Origin: CAZMFZ01 sp964565665 | Lineage (GTDB): Bacteria; Bacteroidota; Bacteroidia; Cytophagales; UBA9547 | Assembly (NCBI GenBank): GCA_964565665.1 | Contig: CAZMFZ010000151.1 | Location: forward strand, 1 to 7,058 | Length of the DNA: 7,058 nucleotides | Direction: 5' to 3' | Shown here: positions 1-5,339 of the stretch, piece after piece | Position numbering within the stretch: position 1 is the stretch's first letter | Layout: each line of letters opens with the position of its first letter | Notes under the pieces: model-generated | Database searches by the model: none | Seen by the model: the letters and a program-made list of their open reading frames with translations, nothing else | What the model was told of the DNA's origin: nothing | Made by a program: the position numbers and the translations under genes

Positions 1-567
1 CCCGAGAAGAATAGTAGCATCTAGTGCCGCTTTCACTTGTGCAGCTCCGTGAGTAAGCACCGCAAAATCCGGATTGGTACTCGCGCCATTCATATATTTT
101 GGATTAGAAAATAAATTGGCTGTACCCCATAGCAACTTTACACCACTTTCGACTTGCTTTTGCTTTGCATATTCTGCTATTGTTTGTAGGTTTTTCTCAG
201 TTTCAAGCACCGATTTTCCTTCCGGAGCCATATCTATATCGTGAAAACAATAGAACGGTATCTGTATTTTAGTTGCAAATTCAAAACAAGCATCAGCCTT
301 GTCTTTCGCAGCTTGCAAAGGGTCACCAGAAACCGACCAAGGAAATACTTTTGTACCAGGTCCGAAAGGATCGCCACCCGTGCCGCAAAGTGTATGCCAG
401 TAAGCAACAGCAAATCTGAAGTGATCTTTCATAGTTTTACCTGCTATTAATTGCTCAGGGTTATAAAATTTGAACGCCAAAGGGTTTTCAGACTCCTTTC
501 CCTCAAATTTTACTTGTTGCACGAATGGAAAATATTCCTTCGTACCAATGGTCAGCTTTAAAGACAT
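1..567 (-). CDS. xylA: xylose isomerase, N-terminal part (cut by window edge)
   Basis: Xylose isomerase interconverts D-xylose and D-xylulose in the cytoplasm, the entry step of xylose catabolism. The reading frame opens at ATG 567-565 and stays open for 189 codons to base 1, so the C-terminal half lies outside the window. Recognisable family segments in order are NPLAFKFYNP (about residues 28-37), YWHTLCGTGGDPFG (56-69), PFYCFHDIDMAPEG (104-117), GVKLLWGTANLFSNPKYMNG (about 138-157) and TNPD. The catalytic His109 and Asp112 of the FHDxD motif are present. The N-terminal extension and these motifs match the longer class II enzymes, such as those of Bacteroides, Thermotoga and E. coli. The start is supported by a promoter 34 bases upstream. 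The metal-binding Glu/Asp residues of the C-terminal half cannot be checked here. The gene reads away from the osmC-like gene. Family assignment is very secure. Confidence 0.96.
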   Translation of the reverse strand, partial: MSLKLTIGTKEYFPFVQQVKFEGKESENPLAFKFYNPEQLIAGKTMKDHFRFAVAYWHTLCGTGGDPFGPGTKVFPWSVSGDPLQAAKDKADACFEFATKIQIPFYCFHDIDMAPEGKSVLETEKNLQTIAEYAKQKQVESGVKLLWGTANLFSNPKYMNGASTNPDFAVLTHGAAQVKAALDATILLG

Positions 568-600
568 AATTTTGTGATAGATTTATGATTATTACTTGCA

Positions 601-628
601 CAAAAATAATGATTGAATGCAACTTCAA
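601..628 (-). promoter_or_regulatory. likely xylA promoter (Bacteroidota sigma type)
   Basis: On the minus strand TATTTTTG (608-601) matches the Bacteroidota -7 consensus TAnnTTTG exactly. A TTG (628-626) lies 17 bases upstream as the -33 element. Transcription would start near 595, giving a leader of about 28 bases before the xylA ATG at 567. This is a motif match by eye, not a scored prediction. Confidence 0.6.
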
Positions 629-629
629 T
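612..629. promoter_or_regulatory. inverted repeat between xylA -33 and -7 elements
   Basis: ATTGAA (612-617) and TTCAAT (624-629) form a perfect 6-base inverted repeat with a 6-base spacer. It covers the -33 element and most of the spacer of the proposed xylA promoter, which is where a repressor operator would sit. Operator function is inference. Short AT-rich repeats also arise by chance. Confidence 0.3.
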
Positions 630-697
630 GCCATTATACCTTTTATTATATCAAATGAAAGATTAATATCATCAATCGGAAGAATTTCTAGACCGCA

Positions 698-710
698 CAT
701 GAAATTCATG
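698..710. repeat. 13-base palindrome in xylA upstream region
   Basis: CATGAA and TTCATG flank a single A, a perfect 6+1+6 palindrome. It lies about 130 bases upstream of the xylA ATG and 70-100 bases upstream of the proposed promoter. This size and symmetry fit a dimeric regulator site, but no regulator is visible in the window. Confidence 0.25.
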
Positions 711-740
711 ATGCGTGCAACTAAAAATTAGCTATTTATA

Positions 741-767
741 AGTACGACAAATTGAATATGTCGTATT
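741..767. repeat. hairpin-forming inverted repeat in the divergent spacer
   Basis: TACGACA (743-749) pairs perfectly with TGTCGTA (759-765) around a 9-base loop. A G-T wobble and an A-T pair extend the stem outward. On the plus strand it runs into TTTT (766-769), so it could be a weak terminator or an operator. No coding sequence lies immediately before it on either strand. Confidence 0.35.
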
Positions 768-896
768 TTCAAATCATTACTTAAATGCCTGATTTTAAAC
801 CTTATATTAATAGTGAAAAATATTTATAACTGAAATAGAATAAAAATACGTACAAACCTTAGGAAATATCTGTTAGAATAAACGTTATTTGCATCA

Positions 897-997
897 CGAC
901 TGAATTAATCTGGGTAAAACTGGGATTAAGTAAAGGAGTAATTTCTCATAGTTATTTAGATTTAAAAAAGCCGTGGCACCTTGTGACACGGCTTTTT
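897..997 (+). ncRNA. candidate small RNA or leader ending at the 965-997 terminator
   Basis: The strong terminator at 965-997 has no plus-strand gene upstream of it, so a short non-coding transcript is a reasonable explanation. A weak -7-like element, GTTATTTG (884-891, six of eight consensus positions counting the Ns), would start an RNA near 897. Inside, TTAATC (905-910) pairs with GATTAA (924-929), and CTGGG occurs twice (910-914 and 920-924). I do not recognise an RNA family or riboswitch. The 5' end is a guess and the promoter is poor. The rest of the 568-1053 spacer contains no coding region that I can support. Confidence 0.3.
965..997 (+). terminator. strong symmetric intrinsic terminator upstream of osmC
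   Basis: AAAAAGCCGTG (965-975) pairs perfectly with CACGGCTTTTT (987-997). After one G-A mismatch the stem continues for three pairs (977-979 with 983-985) and closes on the loop CTT. The A-run on one side and the T-run on the other make it a terminator on both strands. It lies between two divergent genes, where none is expected, and ends 56 bases before the osmC-like ATG. No good promoter is visible between it and that gene. Confidence 0.8.
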
Positions 998-1011
998 CGT
1001 TTAAAATACAA

Positions 1012-1050
1012 ATGAGCTATTCTTACAACAAACTAAAAGCCCATCAATAA
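1012..1050 (+). CDS. possible 12-codon leader ORF before the osmC-like gene
   Basis: ATG at 1012 opens MSYSYNKLKAHQ and stops at TAA 1048-1050, three bases before the ATG at 1054. The position, between the terminator and the gene, would suit translational coupling or a leader peptide. No Shine-Dalgarno is visible, and an ORF this short is easily due to chance. Confidence 0.15.
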   Translation: MSYSYNKLKAHQ

Positions 1051-1053
1051 ATT

Positions 1054-1470
1054 ATGAAAATAAATATTAAAAGAATAAACGAAGCCGTACATCTGCAAGC
1101 TACTAACGAAGAAGGGGCAAATGTATTGATGGATGGCTCTGCCTCGATTGGCGGACAAAATTTAGGAATGCGACCTATGCAATTGCTCCTTACCTCACTA
1201 GGCGGCTGCACAAGTATGGATGTATTGAGCATTCTCACTAAAATGCAACAAGTAGTAGAAAGCTATGAAGTAGAGATGGATGGGCAACGCGAAGAAGGCG
1301 TAGAGCCTTCTCTATTTCGCAATATTCATGTGCATTTCAAGCTGAAAGGCAAGCTTGATGCCGGCAAAGTGCAGCGTGCTATTGATCTTTCTATGACAAA
1401 ATACTGCTCTGTTGCCAAAACATTAGAGCCTACTGCCAAAATCACTTACGATTTCGAGCTTACTGCTTAA
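1054..1470 (+). CDS. OsmC/YhfA-like family protein
   Basis: A 138-residue protein of the OsmC superfamily, whose best known members (OsmC, Ohr) reduce organic hydroperoxides with a pair of reactive cysteines in the cytoplasm. Both expected cysteines are present: Cys52 in LGGCTSMDVL and Cys118 in MTKYCSVAKTL. The upstream segment GGQNLGMRPMQLLLTSLGGC (33-52) is the typical lead into the central helix. The short form and the 'GMRPMQLLL..LGGC..MDV' pattern resemble the YhfA subgroup more than Ohr or OsmC proper, so peroxidase substrate and even activity are uncertain. The length is normal. The start is fixed by an in-frame TAA just upstream (1048-1050). No clear Shine-Dalgarno is seen. It converges with gldA across 47 bases that hold no convincing terminator. 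Confidence 0.9.
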   Translation: MKINIKRINEAVHLQATNEEGANVLMDGSASIGGQNLGMRPMQLLLTSLGGCTSMDVLSILTKMQQVVESYEVEMDGQREEGVEPSLFRNIHVHFKLKGKLDAGKVQRAIDLSMTKYCSVAKTLEPTAKITYDFELTA

Positions 1471-1517
1471 AGTTTAAGTTTCAGCTTTCACAAAAAGTAA
1501 AAAATTATCCAAATCAA

Positions 1518-2426
1518 TCACTTGGTAAGCGATTGAAATACAGATTCGAGGCTGGTTTCTTCCAGTTTTAGCTCTAGCAATGACCAATCCTTTTCAGCTG
1601 AGAGTTTAAACAATTGGTTTCGAATGTCTTTAGTTGCCAACAATTCAAATTTGTATCTGCCTATTTCCAACACTGATTCTACATTTTCAATTTGCTGAAT
1701 ATCACCTAGCAGAATCGTATTTTCAAATTGCAAAATGATTTTATAAGCTTTTTGAGCTAAGGTTGAAGCCAATTTATTTACCGCATTATCGGCTACAATT
1801 TTCCCTTGACTAATAATAATTACCCTGCTGCACATGGCTTCTACTTCCTGCATTATATGAGTAGAAAGTATCACCGTTTTCTCTTTGCCAATCTCTTTTA
1901 TAAGGCTGCGAATTTCTACTACTTGATTAGGGTCGAGGCCGGTAGTGGGTTCATCTAATATCAGCACTTCCGGATTGTGTATAAGAGCTGCTGCCAAGCC
2001 TGCCCTTTGTCTATATCCTTTCGACAGTTGCCCTAATTTCTTATGTTTTTCCTGTGCAAGCCCTGTTTTAACTATCAATTCATCAATTCTAATGCTTAGC
2101 TTTTGCCCGGTAATGCCATAAATGTTGCCTATAAACGATAGATATTCTACCACATACATTTCCGTGTAAAGCGGATTATGCTCCGGCAAATATCCTACCC
2201 TCTTTCTCACTTCCATTGTATCTTTGGTTACATCAAATCCGCATACAAATACCTCGCCATTGGTAGGGGGTATAAAACAAGTAGCCATTTTCATTGTGGT
2301 AGATTTGCCTGCTCCATTTGGCCCCAAAAAACCAACTATTTCACCATTGGAAACTGAAAAACTGATATTATCTACCGCTTTTTGCCCTCCGTATAGCTTG
2401 GTCAGATTCTTTATTTCTATAGACAT
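1518..2426 (-). CDS. gldA: GldA-like ABC transporter ATP-binding protein
   Basis: The cytoplasmic ATPase of an ABC system. In gliding Bacteroidota, GldA works with the membrane proteins GldF and GldG, neither of which is in this window. The 302 residues show Walker A GPNGAGKST (35-43), the signature LSKGYRQR (134-141), Walker B VLILDEP (154-160), the D-loop GLDPNQ (163-168) and the H-loop His190 in LSTHIMQEVEAMC. The Q-loop position reads GYLPEHNPLY with Glu82 instead of Gln. That sequence, with LGQLSKGYRQR and TTGLDPNQ, is what I recall as typical of GldA. A C-terminal extension of about 90 residues follows the ATPase domain, also as in GldA. The alternative is another DrrA-type exporter ATPase of the Bacteroidota. 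It is transcribed alone: neighbours on both sides face the opposite way. The upstream 291 bases (2427-2717) contain no ORF and no exact -7 consensus for it. Confidence 0.85.
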   Translation of the reverse strand: MSIEIKNLTKLYGGQKAVDNISFSVSNGEIVGFLGPNGAGKSTTMKMATCFIPPTNGEVFVCGFDVTKDTMEVRKRVGYLPEHNPLYTEMYVVEYLSFIGNIYGITGQKLSIRIDELIVKTGLAQEKHKKLGQLSKGYRQRAGLAAALIHNPEVLILDEPTTGLDPNQVVEIRSLIKEIGKEKTVILSTHIMQEVEAMCSRVIIISQGKIVADNAVNKLASTLAQKAYKIILQFENTILLGDIQQIENVESVLEIGRYKFELLATKDIRNQLFKLSAEKDWSLLELKLEETSLESVFQSLTK

Positions 2427-2571
2427 TTAAGATTATTTTTCTAATTCAAGCTCAAATTTCCAATATTTACAGCATTATTCAGCTGGTAACTTCACAAATA
2501 TTATGTGTTGCTTCTGGATATTTATCGTTGCTACTTGAATTATTATGAAAAACTAATGCCATCAATTAAGG

Positions 2572-2615
2572 CCTCAATCCCTCCTGTGAAGGAAAAGGGC
2601 TAGGGATGAGGTTTT
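2572..2615. repeat. GC-rich palindromic intergenic repeat
   Basis: CCTC+ATCCCT (2572-2582, with one bulged A at 2576) pairs with AGGGAT+GAGG (2602-2611), a 10-pair stem. A small inner hairpin CCT/AGG (2582-2584 region) lies inside the loop. It is markedly GC-richer than the surrounding spacer and runs into TTTT (2612-2615), so it could also stop plus-strand transcription. Similar 'ccctcc...aggg' palindromes recur between genes in many Bacteroidota as I remember them. Membership in a repeat family is inference. The rest of 2427-2717 is AT-rich with no gene I can support. Confidence 0.45.
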
Positions 2616-2717
2616 AAAAAAGCACCTTGTTTTAATTACATTATTAAAAACCCTTAAAATATTAAATCTGATAAAGCACTACTAAATAATATTTACATAT
2701 TTGCCTTAAATTCAATT

Positions 2718-3089
2718 ATGCGTTACGTATACGGTTTTCTTTCTGTGTTATTTTTATTATTTGCCTACTTCCAATTTAACGATCCAGATGCTTTACGATG
2801 GATATTGGTATATGGATTGGCTGCAATAATTATGGGACTAGCTGCGTTTGGCATCAAACATAAGCTTATAATTTACCTCGGGTATGTAGTTTTCGGTTCG
2901 GGATTTATATTTCTTGCACCCGGATTTTTCGAGTGGCTCACAGTTGGCAAAGCTCAAAATTTGATGGAACGCATGGACAACAGCAAAATGTACATTGAAG
3001 AAAGTAGGGAGTTTTTAGGCTTGGGAATTTGCCTTCTTTGCAACTCTTTGCTTTGGATTGGGACAAGTGGGGATAAAAAACCGCTCTAA
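2718..3089 (+). CDS. TMEM220-like small membrane protein
   Basis: A 123-residue integral membrane protein resembling the transmembrane family 220 (TMEM220), whose function is unknown. Four hydrophobic segments are visible at about residues 4-20, 27-45, 49-70 and 99-115. The diagnostic part is AYFQFNDPDALRWILVYGLA (16-35): a first helix ending in QFNDPD, then a Trp-containing second helix. A second conserved-looking stretch is EESREFLGL (94-102), an acidic and Arg-rich motif leading into the last helix. The length is usual for the family. A near-consensus -7 element CATATTTG (2697-2704) lies about 13 bases before the ATG. The next gene starts 56 bases downstream on the same strand, so cotranscription with the ompH pair is possible. 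The biochemical role cannot be told from the sequence. Confidence 0.75.
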   Translation: MRYVYGFLSVLFLLFAYFQFNDPDALRWILVYGLAAIIMGLAAFGIKHKLIIYLGYVVFGSGFIFLAPGFFEWLTVGKAQNLMERMDNSKMYIEESREFLGLGICLLCNSLLWIGTSGDKKPL

Positions 3090-3145
3090 AATCCATTCAA
3101 TTGATTTTCATTTAAGTTCAACTACACGCTAACAGTTATAATCAA

Positions 3146-3715
3146 GTGCATTTCACAAAATATATTATCTTTTTTTTCATAAATGCCTTAATATTGCAGC
3201 CGTGTTTGGCTCAAAAATTTGGGTATATCGACACAGAGTTCATTCTCAGTAAAATAAAGGAATACAAATCTGCAGAAGAGGAAATAGATAAATTGGCGCA
3301 GAAATACCAAGTTGATATTTCAGGTATGTTTGGTGAAGTAGAGAAATTAAGGTCTGAATATAAGGCAGAAGAAATTCTACTTACAGAAGAAATGAAGAAG
3401 GAAAGAATGGACACCATTACTTTTCGCGATAAAAAAGCCAGAGATTTGCAACGAAAAGTATTTGGTTTTGAAGGTTTAATATTCTTAAAAAGACAAGAAT
3501 TAATAAAACCGATACAAGACAAAGTATATGCAACAGTAGAAAAAGTAGCTAAAAAGAAGCAGTTGCAAATTATTTTCGACAAATCAAGTGAATTGATAAT
3601 GGTTTATACCGATCCAAAGCACGATTACACTGATTATGTGCTAGACGAGCTAGGCTTGGGAGATAAAAAAGATGTAATAGACAACAAAAAGAAAAGTGAA
3701 TATATTAAGGATTAA
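3146..3715 (+). CDS. OmpH/Skp-family periplasmic chaperone, first paralogue (GTG start)
   Basis: Skp/OmpH proteins are periplasmic trimers that hold unfolded outer-membrane proteins on their way to the BAM machinery. The 189 residues begin with a signal peptide: basic KY, a hydrophobic run IIFFFINALIL, and a likely cleavage after CLA (residue 22). The mature start QKFGYIDTEFIL is the typical first strand. A long charged coiled coil follows (about 35-120), rich in Lys and Glu. The C-terminal strand region, IIFDKSSELIMVYTDPKHD then TDYVLDELGL, is the hallmark of Bacteroidota OmpH. The start codon is GTG at 3146: the frame is open from 3116, but no in-frame ATG occurs before codon 61, so only GTG keeps the signal peptide. 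Cys20 is preceded by Pro, so this is not a good lipobox. A second paralogue follows 101 bases downstream. Confidence 0.88.
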   Translation: MHFTKYIIFFFINALILQPCLAQKFGYIDTEFILSKIKEYKSAEEEIDKLAQKYQVDISGMFGEVEKLRSEYKAEEILLTEEMKKERMDTITFRDKKARDLQRKVFGFEGLIFLKRQELIKPIQDKVYATVEKVAKKKQLQIIFDKSSELIMVYTDPKHDYTDYVLDELGLGDKKDVIDNKKKSEYIKD

Positions 3716-3739
3716 TAGCTGAAAATTAATAATAACTTA

Positions 3740-3765
3740 ATGCCTATACAGACACCCGAAGGCAT
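3740..3765. repeat. short inverted repeat between the two ompH genes
   Basis: ATGCCT (3740-3745) and AGGCAT (3760-3765) are perfect complements separated by 14 bases. The stem is short, the loop is wide and there is no T-run, so it is a poor terminator. It could still form a local structure in a readthrough transcript. Confidence 0.2.
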
Positions 3766-3783
3766 ATAACATTAAACCAAACT

Positions 3784-3804
3784 CCCCCTTCCGGGGTCAG
3801 GGGG
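3784..3804. repeat. G/C-run palindrome just upstream of the second ompH
   Basis: CCCCC (3784-3788), CCGGGG (3791-3796) and GGGGG (3800-3804) can form alternative hairpins: a tight one (3785-3788 with 3793-3796) or a wider one (3784-3788 with 3800-3804). The element stands out in an AT-rich spacer and ends 12 bases before the ATG at 3817, so it would lie in the translation initiation region of a bicistronic mRNA. Comparable C-run/G-run palindromes are, from memory, frequent between genes in Bacteroidota. Whether this is the same family as 2572-2611 cannot be decided here. Confidence 0.45.
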
Positions 3805-3816
3805 CACATTACTCTA

Positions 3817-4404
3817 ATGAAAATTAAGCACATTTTATTTTTAGCAGGTGGAATATTTATTGCCACGCTAGCCAATGCCCAGTTAAAACCATTAAGAATA
3901 GGATATACAAATGTAGATTATTTAATCTCGTTGCACCCTGACAGCAAAAAAGTAGATGCTGATCTTAAAGGATACAGAACCCAACTAGATAAAGAAGCGG
4001 AAGGATTAGGAAAAGAATTCAGAGAAAAATATGAAGCCTACGAAAAAGGCAGAAGCATGATGGCGGAGCCTGTGCGTGCTACCAAAGAAAAGGAATTGAT
4101 GGAATTGCAAGAACGCATTCAGGAATTCCAAAAAAATGCTGAAGCTGATTTGCAAAAAAAACAAGTGGATTTGTTGCAACCTGTATTAGACAAAATACAG
4201 AAAGCTATTGATGCCATAGCCGATGAAAACGGATTCACTTATGTATTTAATAGTGATGCAGGCTACGGCACTACTCCAGTGTTGCTTCATGGCCCCGAAA
4301 AAGACAATGTGACAGAATTGGTACTGAAGAAATTAGGCATTACCCCTCCCCCACCTTCAGGAAAAGGAAACCCATCGATTCAAAAAGTAGCTCCAAAAAA
4401 ATAA
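3817..4404 (+). CDS. OmpH/Skp-family periplasmic chaperone, second paralogue
   Basis: A second Skp/OmpH-like protein, 195 residues, presumably another periplasmic holdase for outer-membrane proteins. The signal peptide is clear: MKIKH, the hydrophobic run ILFLAGGIFIATLA, and cleavage after ANA (residue 21). The mature protein opens with LRIGYTNVDYLISLHPD, equivalent to FGYIDTEFILSKI in the upstream paralogue. Its highly charged coiled coil (about 43-130) is rich in Lys, Glu and Gln. The C-terminal region, FTYVFNSDAGYGTTPVLLHG then VTELVLKKLGI, is the family's usual end. A low-complexity, Pro-rich and Lys-rich tail (TPPPPSGKGNPSIQKVAPKK) follows, which the upstream copy lacks. In many Bacteroidota two ompH genes follow bamA; here no bamA is seen upstream. 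A strong terminator starts 4 bases after the stop codon. Confidence 0.9.
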   Translation: MKIKHILFLAGGIFIATLANAQLKPLRIGYTNVDYLISLHPDSKKVDADLKGYRTQLDKEAEGLGKEFREKYEAYEKGRSMMAEPVRATKEKELMELQERIQEFQKNAEADLQKKQVDLLQPVLDKIQKAIDAIADENGFTYVFNSDAGYGTTPVLLHGPEKDNVTELVLKKLGITPPPPSGKGNPSIQKVAPKK

Positions 4405-4407
4405 ATG

Positions 4408-4435
4408 AAAGCCTCGACAAAGTCGGGGCTTTTTT
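4408..4435 (+). terminator. strong intrinsic terminator after the ompH pair
   Basis: AAAGCCTCGAC (4408-4418) pairs with GTCGGGGCTTT (4422-4432) over 11 pairs with one T-G wobble, an AAA loop, and a run of six T (4430-4435). It begins right after the second ompH stop codon and ends 8 bases before the next ATG, so it separates the ompH transcript from ldcA unless there is readthrough. Confidence 0.9.
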
Positions 4436-4443
4436 CTTAGCCT

Positions 4444-5337
4444 ATGCTGCCTCGATATTTGCAAAAAGGAGATACAATTGCCATAATTTCGACAGCAAGA
4501 AAAGTATCGATTGAAGATATATACCCGGCAGTAGAACTTTTCAAATCTTGGGGGTTAGATGTGTTGCTTGCTCCAAATTTATTTGAAGCTGACAACCAAT
4601 TTGCAGGAACTGACGAGGAACGAGCTTCAGACTTGATTTGGGCTTTTGAAAATATTCAAATTAAGGCGATTATATGTGCTAGAGGTGGCTATGGCAGTGC
4701 TAGGTTACTGCAAAAGTTTGACCACCAAATATTGAAAGCCAATCCTAAATGGTTGGTGGGGTTTAGCGATGTTACCGTTCTACTTTCATTGTTGCACAAA
4801 TGCCAAATTCCTTCCATACATGGCATTATGCCCTTGTTATTTAAAGAAAACGATGCGGGTAATTCTTTGCAGTCATTGAAAGATACCCTTTTTGGGAGAC
4901 CAATTGCCATAGAAATTCATTCAAATCTACTTAATAGAACTGGGAATGCTTCTGGAATATTGGTAGGCGGGAATTTATCAATTCTTAATAATTTGATTGG
5001 AACTGAGGCTGACATAAATACCAAAGGCAAAATATTGTTTTTGGAAGATTTAGATGAATATCTTTATCATATTGATAGAATGATGCTTCATCTGAAACTG
5101 GCAGGCAAACTAAAAGATATAGCAGGATTGATTCTTGGGCATTTTTCAGACATGAAAGATAATACCATTCCGTTTGGAAAAACTGCATATCAAATAATAG
5201 CAGATGCCGTATCTGAATATAATTTCCCTATTTGCTACGGCTTTCCAGTGGGTCATCAATTCGATAATATGGCCTTAAAAGTGGGAATAATGGCTCATTT
5301 GAGCGTAGATGAACCAAAAGTTATATTTACTCAATAG
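4444..5337 (+). CDS. ldcA: muramoyltetrapeptide (LD-)carboxypeptidase, peptidase family S66
   Basis: Family S66 enzymes remove the terminal D-alanine from tetrapeptides released from peptidoglycan, a cytoplasmic step of murein recycling. The 297 residues carry the expected Ser-Glu-His set: Ser108 in GFSDVT, Glu201 in ILFLEDLDEY and His271 in GFPVGHQFDN. Other family segments are the N-terminal YLQKGDTIAIISTARKVS, ARGGYGSARLL (79-89), the GNLSILNNLIGT loop (176-187), and AGLILGHFSD (227-236). The length is normal and no key residue is missing. The start at 4444 is supported because YLQKGD is the usual beginning of the domain. It lies only 8 bases past a strong terminator, so the promoter must sit inside the ompH 3' region or expression relies on readthrough. 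The immunity protein MccF shares this fold, but the overall pattern fits LdcA better. The 3' end is 2 bases from the yraN stop codon. Confidence 0.92.
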   Translation: MLPRYLQKGDTIAIISTARKVSIEDIYPAVELFKSWGLDVLLAPNLFEADNQFAGTDEERASDLIWAFENIQIKAIICARGGYGSARLLQKFDHQILKANPKWLVGFSDVTVLLSLLHKCQIPSIHGIMPLLFKENDAGNSLQSLKDTLFGRPIAIEIHSNLLNRTGNASGILVGGNLSILNNLIGTEADINTKGKILFLEDLDEYLYHIDRMMLHLKLAGKLKDIAGLILGHFSDMKDNTIPFGKTAYQIIADAVSEYNFPICYGFPVGHQFDNMALKVGIMAHLSVDEPKVIFTQ

Positions 5338-5339
5338 AA

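Noticed and set aside
241..450. 69-codon plus-strand ORF
   Set aside because: It lies entirely opposite the xylA coding region, whose translation matches xylose isomerase throughout; the ORF product resembles nothing and is a shadow.
503..709. 68-codon minus-strand ORF overlapping the start of xylA
   Set aside because: It is in a different frame from xylA, covers the xylA promoter, and encodes no recognisable domain.
568..1053. tRNA, known riboswitch or CRISPR array in the largest spacer
   Set aside because: No T-loop or cloverleaf signature, no aptamer core that I recognise, and no regularly spaced direct repeats were found.
1471..1517. Terminator between the convergent osmC-like gene and gldA
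   Set aside because: Only a very weak CTTT/AAAG pairing is visible, with no GC-rich stem or proper T-run.
2179..2186. Glu in place of Gln in the Q-loop of the ABC ATPase as a sign of inactivity
   Set aside because: The sequence GYLPEHNPLY is, as I recall, normal in GldA proteins and related DrrA-type ATPases; all other nucleotide-binding motifs are intact.
3200..3211. Lipoprotein signal for the first ompH, because of Cys20
   Set aside because: The residues before Cys are Leu-Gln-Pro, which does not fit a lipobox; cleavage after CLA by signal peptidase I is more likely.
3211..3582. 123-codon minus-strand ORF
   Set aside because: It is antisense to the first ompH, which has a signal peptide and family motifs; the Ser/Phe-rich product is typical of the complement of a Lys/Glu coiled coil.
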